Positions 1 through 6,101 of a stretch of DNA of 7,709 nt are shown here, piece by piece. Position numbers and translations under genes: made by a program. Every line of letters begins with the position of its first letter. The stretch's first letter is position 1. The notes under the pieces are model-generated. The model searched no databases. It was not told the DNA's origin and saw only the letters and a list, made by a program, of their open reading frames with translations. Source of the stretch: Nitrospirota bacterium (GTDB lineage: Bacteria; Nitrospirota; 9FT-COMBO-42-15; HDB-SIOI813); assembly GCA_016234155.1 (NCBI GenBank), contig JACRGZ010000017.1:1-7709 (forward strand), written 5' to 3'.

Positions 1-13
1 AAAGTCTATGTCA

Positions 14-52
14 TCCCCGAAATCTTCTATCCCCGATAGAAACACTCGGGGA
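14..52. repeat. Small CCCCGA/TCGGGG palindromic repeat upstream of dnaX
   Basis: TCCCCGA at 30-36 pairs perfectly with TCGGGGA at 46-52 around a 9-nt loop. A second TCCCCGA copy at 14-20 could pair with the same right arm. There is no T-run after the stem, so it is not a convincing intrinsic terminator. The core matches the CCCCCGA/TCGGGGG hairpin found inside cydB (3941-3962), which suggests one dispersed palindromic family in this genome. The family relation is inferred from the arm sequences and the A/T-rich loops. Confidence 0.55.
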
Positions 53-82
53 CGGATATGATTTTCTGTAATAAAACACTAT

Positions 83-107
83 ATTCCCGCTTAAACCATG
101 CGGGAAT
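83..107. repeat. ATTCCCGC/GCGGGAAT palindromic repeat
   Basis: A perfect 8-bp inverted repeat: ATTCCCGC at 83-90 and GCGGGAAT at 100-107, with a 9-nt loop. The right side continues as TGAC, giving the GCGGGAATGAC end typical of short dispersed palindromes scattered through intergenic DNA in many bacteria. It lies 73 bp before the dnaX start. It could form a hairpin in a leader transcript, but no U-tract follows it directly. The rest of 1-180 shows no gene and no promoter I can defend. Confidence 0.55.
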
Positions 108-180
108 GACAACATTTTTATACTTTTGCAAGAGCCTCAGAGGTAAGAGGTAAAGCCTAAATTTAATAGATACACATCAT

Positions 181-1857
181 ATGAGTTACAAGGTATTAGC
201 AAGAAAGTGGCGGCCTAAGTCCTTCCAGGAGCTTACAGGGCAGGAGCATGTATCAAAGACCCTGGTGAACGCGATACAGGCCAACCGTATAGCCCATGCG
301 TATCTCTTCTCAGGGGTCAGGGGTGTTGGAAAAACTACCGTAGCAAGGATACTGGCAAAGTCGTTGAATTGTGCAGAAGGACCAACGCCAACGCCATGTA
401 TGAAGTGTCAATCCTGTCTGGAGATCACAGGCGGTTTTTCTGTCGATGTGATAGAGATAGACGGCGCATCCAATACAGGCGTAGACAATGTAAGAGAGCT
501 TCAGGAAAAGGCGCAGTATATGCCTTTCAGTGGCCGCCATAAGATATACATAATAGATGAAGTCCATATGCTCTCCACCCCCGCATTTAACGCCCTACTG
601 AAGATATTGGAAGAGCCCCCTCCGCACATAGTCTTTATATTTGCCACTACAGAACCCCATAAGATACCCGCGACTATCCATTCCAGGTGTCAGCACTTCC
701 CCTTCCGGAGGATCAGCTACAGGGAGATAGTGGAGAGGCTGCATTATATTTTACAGGAGGAGGGTATAACTGCAAGCGAGGATGCACTCTCTTTTATTGC
801 ACGGGCATCTGACGGGAGTATGAGGGATGCACTGAGTCTGCTTGATCAGGTGATTGCATACACAGGAGGCAATCTATCCGAGGGGGATGTCTCATGGATC
901 CTGGGTTTGGCTGACCACATGATTACGCCATTCTTTAGCTGTATTGTTAACAAGGATTCGGCAAAGGCGCTAAGTCTTCTTAAAGATGTCGTTGATGGCG
1001 GTTATGACCTGAAACAGTTCTGTGCTAATGTGGTGGAGCATATAAGAAACCTCACCTTAGTCAAGCTTGGGATGGGACAGGGGGTTATAGATCTGCCGGA
1101 GGACAGGATAAAAGAGATAGCCGGTGATGCAGAAGGTATCCCTGCAGAAGACCTCCAGCGGTTGTTCGGGATCTTCTCAAAAGTGCTTGAGGAGATAAAG
1201 TGGTTCTCTTATCCAAGATTTTCTTTTGAGATGGCAATTATTAAGGCTGCAAACATGAGATCTATTGTGGGTATTGATGAGATACTGGGGAAACTGGCTG
1301 CTGTAGAGAAGAGGTTGGAAAATGGGCATAATGAGGATGAGGGATTTTCAGGTGAAAAGGTAGTTGGAAATCAAAGGGTGGAAGGGGCTGTAGAGTCTGC
1401 TTCGGAGGATAGCACAAAGGCTATTGTTGTGGCTACAGAGGGTAGTTCTGATATTTCAGCGCTCTGGCATAATATTGTAACTGATATAAACGGCAGCAAG
1501 CCAAGTTTAGGTTCTTATCTTGAACAGGGGCTGCCGGTGGGATATGATAACGGTATACTTACTATTGGTTTTAATGGCGGGGCATCTGTCTTTATTGATC
1601 TTATTGAAAGGAAGGAGAGCAAGGAGTTTATACTCAAGATGGTAAAAAAACATATACCTGATGTGGCCGGGATCAAATTTACCACAACAGTCATAAACAA
1701 GGGCAGTCATAGCCCTGCCTATAATGAATATATGGTCAATACACATGAGAAGCGTCAGCAGGAGATTGAGGATGCCTTCTCAGAGCCTATTTTAAAGGAG
1801 GCCATTGATATACTGAACGGTGAGTTAATAGAGCTGCGAAGCAGGAAGGATGAATGA
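181..1857 (+). CDS. dnaX: DNA polymerase III subunit gamma/tau (clamp loader ATPase)
   Basis: The motor subunit of the replicative clamp loader, which opens and loads the sliding clamp and links it to the polymerase. The N-terminus MSYKVLARKWRP is the family signature and fixes the start, although no strong Shine-Dalgarno precedes it. Visible AAA+ features are Walker A GVRGVGKT (residues 45-52), a zinc site at C64, C73, C76 and C79, Walker B IIDEVH (124-129), SRC (168-170) and sensor-2-like GSMRDALS (212-219). Clamp-loader domain III follows to about residue 360. A charged low-complexity linker covers about 375-420, then a conserved C-terminal domain runs from about 423 to the end. At 558 residues it is shorter than E. 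coli tau (643). An A7 run at 1644-1650 sits in a possible slippery frame (see findings). It starts a cluster with ybaB and recR, a widely conserved arrangement. Confidence 0.97.
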   Translation: MSYKVLARKWRPKSFQELTGQEHVSKTLVNAIQANRIAHAYLFSGVRGVGKTTVARILAKSLNCAEGPTPTPCMKCQSCLEITGGFSVDVIEIDGASNTGVDNVRELQEKAQYMPFSGRHKIYIIDEVHMLSTPAFNALLKILEEPPPHIVFIFATTEPHKIPATIHSRCQHFPFRRISYREIVERLHYILQEEGITASEDALSFIARASDGSMRDALSLLDQVIAYTGGNLSEGDVSWILGLADHMITPFFSCIVNKDSAKALSLLKDVVDGGYDLKQFCANVVEHIRNLTLVKLGMGQGVIDLPEDRIKEIAGDAEGIPAEDLQRLFGIFSKVLEEIKWFSYPRFSFEMAIIKAANMRSIVGIDEILGKLAAVEKRLENGHNEDEGFSGEKVVGNQRVEGAVESASEDSTKAIVVATEGSSDISALWHNIVTDINGSKPSLGSYLEQGLPVGYDNGILTIGFNGGASVFIDLIERKESKEFILKMVKKHIPDVAGIKFTTTVINKGSHSPAYNEYMVNTHEKRQQEIEDAFSEPILKEAIDILNGELIELRSRKDE

Positions 1858-1878
1858 TGATTTTAATAGGGAGGGACA

Positions 1879-2202
1879 ATGTCGAAAAAGATGTTTGGGG
1901 ACATCCTGAAACAGGCGCAGAAGATGCAGGAACAACTTGCCAAAGTCCAGGAAGAGGCTGCCAATAAAATTGTTGAAGCGACATCAGGCGGGGGAATGGT
2001 TACTGTTACGGCAAATGGACGCCAGGAGATCCTATCAGTAAAGATCGAACGTGATGTAGTTAATCCGGACGACATAGAGATGCTGCAGGACCTCATTGTT
2101 GCAGCAACAAATGAGGCATTAAAAAAGGCCCGGGACATGATGGCAGAAGAGATGAAGGGATTAACAGGTGGACTGGGATTAAATATTCCGGGATTAATAT
2201 GA
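1879..2202 (+). CDS. ybaB: YbaB/EbfC family nucleoid-associated protein
   Basis: A 107-residue protein of the YbaB/EbfC family: small dimeric proteins that bind DNA with modest specificity and are thought to act on nucleoid organisation or alongside RecR. The family pattern is clear. There is an amphipathic N-terminal helix rich in K, Q and E (about 5-35), the core GGGMVTVTANG (about 37-47), a second strand EILSVKI, and the helical stretch LQDLIVAATNEAL (about 69-81), ending in a glycine-rich tail. The start has a good Shine-Dalgarno, AGGGAGGG (1868-1875). It lies 21 bp after dnaX, and its stop overlaps the recR start in an ATGA, which implies co-transcription and translational coupling. Confidence 0.95.
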   Translation: MSKKMFGDILKQAQKMQEQLAKVQEEAANKIVEATSGGGMVTVTANGRQEILSVKIERDVVNPDDIEMLQDLIVAATNEALKKARDMMAEEMKGLTGGLGLNIPGLI

Positions 2203-2795
2203 ATAATAGCAACTCATTTAACCGGCTTATTGAAGAGCTTAAGAAACTCCCCGGCGTGGGGCAAAAGACGGCCCAGAGGTTTGCCTTTTTTCTCTTAAAG
2301 ATGCCTGCTGATGACGCTAAGGCTATAGCCAGGGCCGTTATAGATATGAAAGACAAGAGCAAATTCTGCACTGTCTGTAACAATATTACAGAAGAAGACC
2401 CGTGCTGGATATGCCGCGATGCAAACAGGGATAGAAGCAAGATCCTTGTTGTGGAGGAGCCAAGCGCCCTCTACACAATAGAGAGGACAGGGGGATATAA
2501 GGGGTTATATCATGTAATGTTAGGGGCTATCTCACCTCTCGATGGTATTGGACCGGAGGATATAAAGGTTGAGGGATTGATGAAGAGGGTGGAGAAAAAT
2601 GGTGTTGAGGAGGTTATATTAGCCATGGATCCGGATATGGCTGGTGAGGCTACGACCATGTATCTTACGAGGCTTATAAAGCCTATAGGCATAAATGTAA
2701 CCCGTATAGCCTATGGTATACCGGTTGGCAGTGACATAGAGTATGCTGATGAACTGACCCTTGTTAAGTCATTAGAAGGTCGCAGGGGTTTATGA
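2199..2795 (+). CDS. recR: Recombination mediator protein RecR
   Basis: RecR works with RecO (and RecF) to load RecA onto SSB-covered gapped DNA. The 198-residue length is normal for the family. In order: an N-terminal helix-hairpin-helix with LPGVGQKTAQRFAF (about 17-30), a C4 zinc finger (C57, C60, C69, C72), a Toprim domain starting KILVVEEP (81-88), and the C-terminal GIPVGSDIEYADELTL (about 173-188), which matches the usual RecR tail. The second Toprim motif reads DPDMAGEAT (144-152), where many RecR proteins have NPTxEGEAT. The Glu is kept, but the Asn and Thr are replaced by Asp (see findings). The start overlaps the ybaB stop by 4 bp with no strong Shine-Dalgarno of its own, so translation is probably coupled. 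Confidence 0.97.
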   Translation: MNNSNSFNRLIEELKKLPGVGQKTAQRFAFFLLKMPADDAKAIARAVIDMKDKSKFCTVCNNITEEDPCWICRDANRDRSKILVVEEPSALYTIERTGGYKGLYHVMLGAISPLDGIGPEDIKVEGLMKRVEKNGVEEVILAMDPDMAGEATTMYLTRLIKPIGINVTRIAYGIPVGSDIEYADELTLVKSLEGRRGL

Positions 2796-2814
2796 ATCAA
2801 TAAACAGGTGCTGC

Positions 2815-3174
2815 ATGGTCCGCAACAGGCGCAGACACAAGAGAGTGAGCTTACTGAAGGAGATAGAACTCCTATGTCCCCGGAAAGAGGTTGCAAAGGC
2901 CCTTGTCGTTAATATAAGCCGCAGCGGCCTTGTTACATATTGCAATAACCCCCCCGCAGTAGGGAGTGAGATAGCAATCAACCTCTTATTTGTTGATGAA
3001 TATAAGGTGGACAGGACAGAGGTAATAATTGGGGATGTATGCTGGGTGAAATCGCTCGAAGACTTCTATGCAGTTGGGATACAATTTAAATCTCTGAATG
3101 AGCACAGCCACTTTATGACCCTTGCCTACCTGAACTATGCAGAGGGGTTTGAACATCCCTGCCTAAACGAGTAG
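2815..3174 (+). CDS. Single-domain PilZ protein, probable c-di-GMP receptor
   Basis: A 119-residue stand-alone PilZ domain. It has both halves of the ligand signature: an arginine-rich N-terminus RNRRRHKR giving RxxxR (R6, R10), and NISRSG (33-38) matching (D/N)xSxxG. A beta-barrel follows, with the typical GDVCWVKSLEDFYAVGIQF strand pair (about 68-87). There is no signal peptide or membrane segment, so it is cytosolic. c-di-GMP binding is a family expectation supported by the intact motif; the downstream target is unknown. It begins 19 bp after recR with AGGTG (2806-2810) just upstream of the ATG, so it is probably the last gene of the dnaX cluster. Its stop is 5 bp from the convergent cydB stop. 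Confidence 0.85.
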   Translation: MVRNRRRHKRVSLLKEIELLCPRKEVAKALVVNISRSGLVTYCNNPPAVGSEIAINLLFVDEYKVDRTEVIIGDVCWVKSLEDFYAVGIQFKSLNEHSHFMTLAYLNYAEGFEHPCLNE

Positions 3175-3179
3175 AACGG

Positions 3180-4358
3180 TTAATAGCCTTCCCCTGAAAA
3201 TTTAACTTTCCCCTTAAACACACGGTAGACGTACACTGTATATGTGATTATTACCGGCAGGGTGATAAGCGTAATAATCAGCATGATGGTCAATGTCTGA
3301 GCAGGTGAGGCGGTGTTGTTGGTTGTCAGGCTGTAGGCAAGGTCAATGCTTGATGGCGCTAACCTCGGGAAGAGGCTGAGTCCAATAAGACCTGCCGTAG
3401 ACGCAATTATGGTTGATGATGACAGGAATAAAGATAGGAATCTTCTCCTTCTTACGGCCATAGGGATATAGATAGTCGCTGCAAACAGCAATAGAGATAT
3501 GAGCCAGAACAGAGGATTACTCAGCAGTCCCTCAAACAGGAATGGAGAGACAGATGGTGTGATTGAGATAGCTGACAAATATAGTACGACAAAGACAGTC
3601 CATGAAATATAGAGAGACCTTCTCATACGTTCGAGTATCTCCCCTTCAGTTTTTAAAGTCATATATGCTGCGCCATGCATTGCAAACATAGCAATGCCGA
3701 GGAGGCCGGTCAGCGATGAATATGGGTTTAACAGACTATGTGTGTGACCGGTAAATCTACCATCACTGCTGATAGGTATCCCCTGCAGGATATTGCCGGT
3801 AATGAGCCCAAATAAAAAAGGGGGGATCAGACTGCCAATCCCGAATGACCAGTCCCAGAAACGCTGCCACCTTTTATTCTCCCCCTCTCCCCACCCCCCT
3901 CCATATCCTCCTCCCACAAGGGGGGGAGGAATAAAGCTTGCCCCCGAAGTATTTATCGGGGGGTGGGGGGGGTGATTTGCAGGGGGAGAGGGAGAGAGCC
4001 TGCCCTGAACTTGTTTCAGGGGTGAGGAGGTATCCCTGGATAACACTACTTCACGGAACTTTATAGAGACTGCCCGGAAGATAAGGGCGACCAGTAGCAG
4101 CATGACGATCGAGTAAAAAGCAGTGAGGAGTGTGGCATATACCGGAGGGAATACTGCAAACAAAGTTCCCCATACCGCCAACAACCAGACCTCGTTTCCA
4201 TCCCATACAGGGCCGATGGCGTTTATATTAATCCGTCTCTCGTCATTGTTTCTTGCAAACAGGTGCAATATTCCCACACCAAGGTCGAAACCGTCCAGTA
4301 TGGTATAGACTGTTATGAAGAAGGTTAATATTAGAAACCAGAGCGTGTTTAGTTCCAT
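3180..4358 (-). CDS. cydB: Cytochrome bd quinol oxidase subunit II, with in-frame repeat insertion
   Basis: The non-haem-ligating partner of CydA in the membrane cytochrome bd oxidase, which reduces O2 to water with quinol electrons. Recognisable features are the first membrane segment ending DGFDLGVG (22-29), the conserved GPVWDGNEVWL (49-59), RWQRFWDWSFGIGSLIPP (163-180) and TGNILQG (187-193). About eight or nine hydrophobic segments run through the 392 residues. Family members go almost directly from the FR (101-102) loop to the ENKRW helix. Here about 54 Pro/Gly-rich residues (106-159) lie between them, encoded by palindromic repeat DNA. Without them the length would be about 338, normal for the family. 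The frame is open throughout, so the gene may be functional. No good Shine-Dalgarno is visible before the ATG, and a MITE-like element separates it from cydA. No cydX is seen downstream. Confidence 0.95.
   Translation of the reverse strand: MELNTLWFLILTFFITVYTILDGFDLGVGILHLFARNNDERRININAIGPVWDGNEVWLLAVWGTLFAVFPPVYATLLTAFYSIVMLLLVALIFRAVSIKFREVVLSRDTSSPLKQVQGRLSPSPPANHPPHPPINTSGASFIPPPLVGGGYGGGWGEGENKRWQRFWDWSFGIGSLIPPFLFGLITGNILQGIPISSDGRFTGHTHSLLNPYSSLTGLLGIAMFAMHGAAYMTLKTEGEILERMRRSLYISWTVFVVLYLSAISITPSVSPFLFEGLLSNPLFWLISLLLFAATIYIPMAVRRRRFLSLFLSSSTIIASTAGLIGLSLFPRLAPSSIDLAYSLTTNNTASPAQTLTIMLIITLITLPVIITYTVYVYRVFKGKVKFSGEGY
3882..4043. repeat. Compound palindromic repeat inserted in frame in cydB
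   Basis: A G/C-rich block made of nested inverted repeats. Hairpins are CCCTGAA (4003-4009) with TTCAGGG (4015-4021), CCCCCGA (3941-3947) with TCGGGGG (3956-3962), and CCTCCTCCC (3907-3915) facing GGGGGGGAGG (3920-3929). The outer CTCCCCCTCTCCCC type sequence (about 3879-3892) faces GGGGGAGAGGG (3982-3992). The bounds were set by where CydB similarity breaks, so they are approximate; the 162-nt size keeps frame. It has no coding look of its own and no clear target duplication. It contains G7 (3920-3926) and G8 (3965-3972) runs. The same CCCCGA/TCGGGG core occurs upstream of dnaX, which supports a dispersed family. Confidence 0.8.
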
Positions 4359-4363
4359 ATGTT

Positions 4364-4482
4364 ATCTATTGGTAACTACTCAGGTAGATAGACTGAAGGT
4401 TTTTAAGGCTTTATTCGTGCTTTGCGAGATAATCTATAAACTTCAGCCTTCAGCCTAAACACCTAAGTAGTTACATCTATTG
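4364..4482. mobile_element. MITE-like element with 8-bp target duplication between cydB and cydA
   Basis: The element spans 4372-4474 (103 bp). Its 28-bp ends (4372-4399 and 4447-4474) are inverted copies matching at 23 of 28 positions, with the outermost nine bases GTAACTACT identical. It is flanked by perfect 8-bp direct repeats ATCTATTG at 4364-4371 and 4475-4482. Collapsing the element and one repeat leaves the cydA TAG followed by 7 nt and the cydB ATG, a normal operon junction, so this is a real insertion. It has no coding capacity. Ends starting GTAA with 8-bp duplications are the pattern known for IS66-family transposons, so an IS66-type transposase may have moved it in trans; that is inference. 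Transcribed, it would form a long hairpin between the two cistrons. Confidence 0.9.
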
Positions 4483-5787
4483 TTTTAAACTGTTTAAACT
4501 TCCCCTCATCACATATATATAAAAAATACCAATAAATATATACACTATGCCGAACAATATTAATGAAAATAGCGCCTCTCCGCTCGACAGGGCAGCAGAT
4601 ACAGCATCCTCTGTTTTCAGCGCCCTGTATACAGCCCACGGTTGCCGGCCAACTTCAGCGGCAATCCAGCCAAGCTCGGAGGCCGCGATCGGGAGGGGGA
4701 GAGACCACTTTAATATCCTTAGAATGACCCTGTTGCCCCATAGCCTTTTCCGGTAAAGTTGAGTTGTCCCGATAGCCATTATCAGAATAAAATAGAGTCC
4801 CAGAAAGACCATCATGCGAAATGCAATAAACGGGAGTATTAGCGGAGGGATCTCATCTGCCGGAAATTCATTAATCCCCTGAATGGTCGCATCAACATCA
4901 CCAAAGGTTATAAGGCTTAGCAAACCTGGTATCCCGATTTCCCATCTTAACTCCGGCGGGTCAGTAGTTGGAATCCCAAATAGGACCAGCGGTGCATGGG
5001 AGCGGGTTCTATATATCCCTTCAAAGACGGCGAATTTTTCAGGCTGTGTGTGTGCTACCTGTATTGCATGTTCATGTCCAAAGGGTACAACCTGGATGAC
5101 AGAGAATATGAGACCGAGGGTAAGGGCTAACCTCATGGTTCTCTTAGCATGTTCACTCTCCCTGTCCTGCAAGAGCAGATAAGCGGACACCCCTGCCATG
5201 AAGAATGTCCCGGTTATAAGGGTGGCGTCCACAGTATGTAAGAAACGGAATAAAGTGGAGGGGTTAAAGACCACATCCATGAAGCTGACCATCTCTGCTG
5301 TCCCATTTCTGACGATATGGCCGGCCGGTGTCTGCTGCCATGAGTTTGCCGCTAAGATCCAGAATGCGGAGAGTGTCGTACCTGCGGCAGTCAGGAGTAT
5401 AGATAGCCAGTGGACACCTTTTGATACCCGTTCCCGGCCAAATAGATAAAGCCCAAGGAAGACAGACTCTAAGAAAAATGCTGCAAGGACTTCAGCAGAC
5501 AATAAAACGCCAAATAAATTGCCTGTAAACCGTGAGTAGCTCTCCCAGTTTGTCCCGAACTGGAACTCCATCACAATCCCAGTGGCTATACCTACGACAA
5601 ATGTTAGACCAAATAACTTGCTGTAGAATTTAGATATCTGCACATAGACATCTCCGTCCTTTCTCCTCCATCCGAGCGCCTCAATAACTACGAGTAACCA
5701 TGCCATCCCCATATTTATTGAGACAAAGATGAAGTGAAAGCCGACTGTCAGGGCGAATTGCAGGCGTGACAGGAATACAACATCCAT
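4477..5787 (-). CDS. cydA: Cytochrome bd quinol oxidase subunit I
   Basis: The catalytic subunit that holds haems b558, b595 and d and oxidises quinol. Numbering from the ATG at 5787 (436 aa), the residues known from E. coli are all present: H18 (b595 ligand, in GFHFIF), E99 and E107 (AEVLAAFFLE), H184 and M326 (b558 ligands, in FLHTV and FRMMV) with R324, K251 and E256 of the quinol loop (EKFAVFE), and E378 in AAEVGRQPW. The quinol loop is short, as in the S-type enzymes, which fits the length against E. coli's 522. An in-frame GTG at 5805 would add six residues. The ATG is preferred because it aligns with the usual N-terminus, but neither start has a clear Shine-Dalgarno. The stop codon lies inside the 8-bp duplication of the downstream element. 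Confidence 0.96.
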   Translation of the reverse strand: MDVVFLSRLQFALTVGFHFIFVSINMGMAWLLVVIEALGWRRKDGDVYVQISKFYSKLFGLTFVVGIATGIVMEFQFGTNWESYSRFTGNLFGVLLSAEVLAAFFLESVFLGLYLFGRERVSKGVHWLSILLTAAGTTLSAFWILAANSWQQTPAGHIVRNGTAEMVSFMDVVFNPSTLFRFLHTVDATLITGTFFMAGVSAYLLLQDRESEHAKRTMRLALTLGLIFSVIQVVPFGHEHAIQVAHTQPEKFAVFEGIYRTRSHAPLVLFGIPTTDPPELRWEIGIPGLLSLITFGDVDATIQGINEFPADEIPPLILPFIAFRMMVFLGLYFILIMAIGTTQLYRKRLWGNRVILRILKWSLPLPIAASELGWIAAEVGRQPWAVYRALKTEDAVSAALSSGEALFSLILFGIVYIFIGIFYIYVMRGSLNSLKQ

Positions 5788-5841
5788 TGAGTCAATATAT
5801 AACACACGTAGTATAATTCCTCAAATAAAAGTGAAAATAAC

Positions 5842-5977
5842 CAGCAATTCTCGGTGAACATGCAAGTCTTGAGATTGCTTCGCCTTCGGCTCGCAATGAC
5901 AAACCTTTTTCGTAATCCGTCATTGCGAGGAGCGAAGCGACGAAGCAATCCCCCTGGTTTTTCACCGAGAATTGCTG
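5842..5977. repeat. Nested palindromic repeat between cydA and the kinase gene
   Basis: Outer arms CAGCAATTCTCGGTGAA (5842-5858) and its exact reverse complement (5961-5977) form a perfect 17-bp inverted repeat. Inside, CTCGCAATGAC (5890-5900) pairs exactly with GTCATTGCGAG (5919-5929), and GATTGCTTCG (5872-5881) pairs with CGAAGCAATC (5941-5950). The inner GATTGCTTCG...CTCGCAATGAC type is a familiar dispersed intergenic palindrome in many bacterial genomes. The whole could fold into a long cruciform or RNA hairpin. It has no coding look and no T-run. It fills nearly half of the 314-bp gap between the divergent genes, just before the kinase promoter. Confidence 0.85.
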
Positions 5978-5994
5978 ACCAGGCAAAAAAATAG

Positions 5995-6023
5995 TTGACA
6001 CACCCTTAAAAAATCTTTATTAT
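5995..6023 (+). promoter_or_regulatory. Probable sigma70 promoter for the kinase-regulator operon
   Basis: A perfect -35 TTGACA (5995-6000), a 17-bp spacer and a -10 TATTAT (6018-6023, five of six consensus bases) in A/T-rich DNA. Transcription would begin near 6030 and give a leader of about 70 nt before the ATG at 6102. It begins 18 bp after the outer arm of the palindromic repeat. No operator can be named with confidence. Confidence 0.75.
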
Positions 6024-6045
6024 TCATCTAAGATGATAAAAGAGG

Positions 6046-6063
6046 TCTTAAATGTCTTAAATG
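6046..6063 (+). repeat. 9-bp direct tandem repeat in the kinase leader
   Basis: TCTTAAATG occurs twice back to back (6046-6054 and 6055-6063), followed by a degenerate TTAAAATG. It lies in the predicted 5' leader, downstream of the sigma70 promoter. It could be a regulator half-site pair with 9-bp spacing, or chance in A/T-rich sequence. No known protein is suggested by it. Confidence 0.4.
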
Positions 6064-6101
6064 TTAAAATGGATTTTTATCCTCGTCAGGGTTTATAAAA
6101 C

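Noticed and set aside
119..124. TATACT as a dnaX promoter -10 element.
   Set aside because: No -35 match at suitable spacing; TTGCAA (126-131) lies downstream and also lacks a matching -10.
3175..3240. Intrinsic terminator between the convergent PilZ and cydB genes.
   Set aside because: No GC-rich stem followed by a T-run on either strand; only 5 bp separate the stops.
3793..3975. Forward-strand 60-residue ORF opposite cydB.
   Set aside because: It is Pro/Gly low-complexity sequence created by the palindromic repeat and lies wholly antisense to a well-conserved gene.
5787..5795. TTGAGTCAA palindrome at the cydA start as an FNR-type oxygen-regulator site.
   Set aside because: FNR sites are TTGAT-N4-ATCAA; this one has no 4-bp spacer and overlaps the start codon. 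Probably chance.
5810..5815. Reverse-strand TATACT as a -10 box for cydA, with the idea of a leaderless transcript starting near the GTG/ATG.
   Set aside because: The hexamer is good, but no -35 resembling TTGACA lies 16-18 bp upstream, so it is not listed as a promoter.
5748..6001. Reverse-strand small ORFs covering the cydA-kinase intergenic region.
   Set aside because: Their translations consist largely of the palindromic repeat (RNDG, ASLLAMT type strings commonly produced by this repeat), so they are artefacts.
6069..6098. Short upstream ORF (9 codons) in the kinase leader.
   Set aside because: No Shine-Dalgarno and no regulatory amino-acid pattern; likely chance in A/T-rich DNA.
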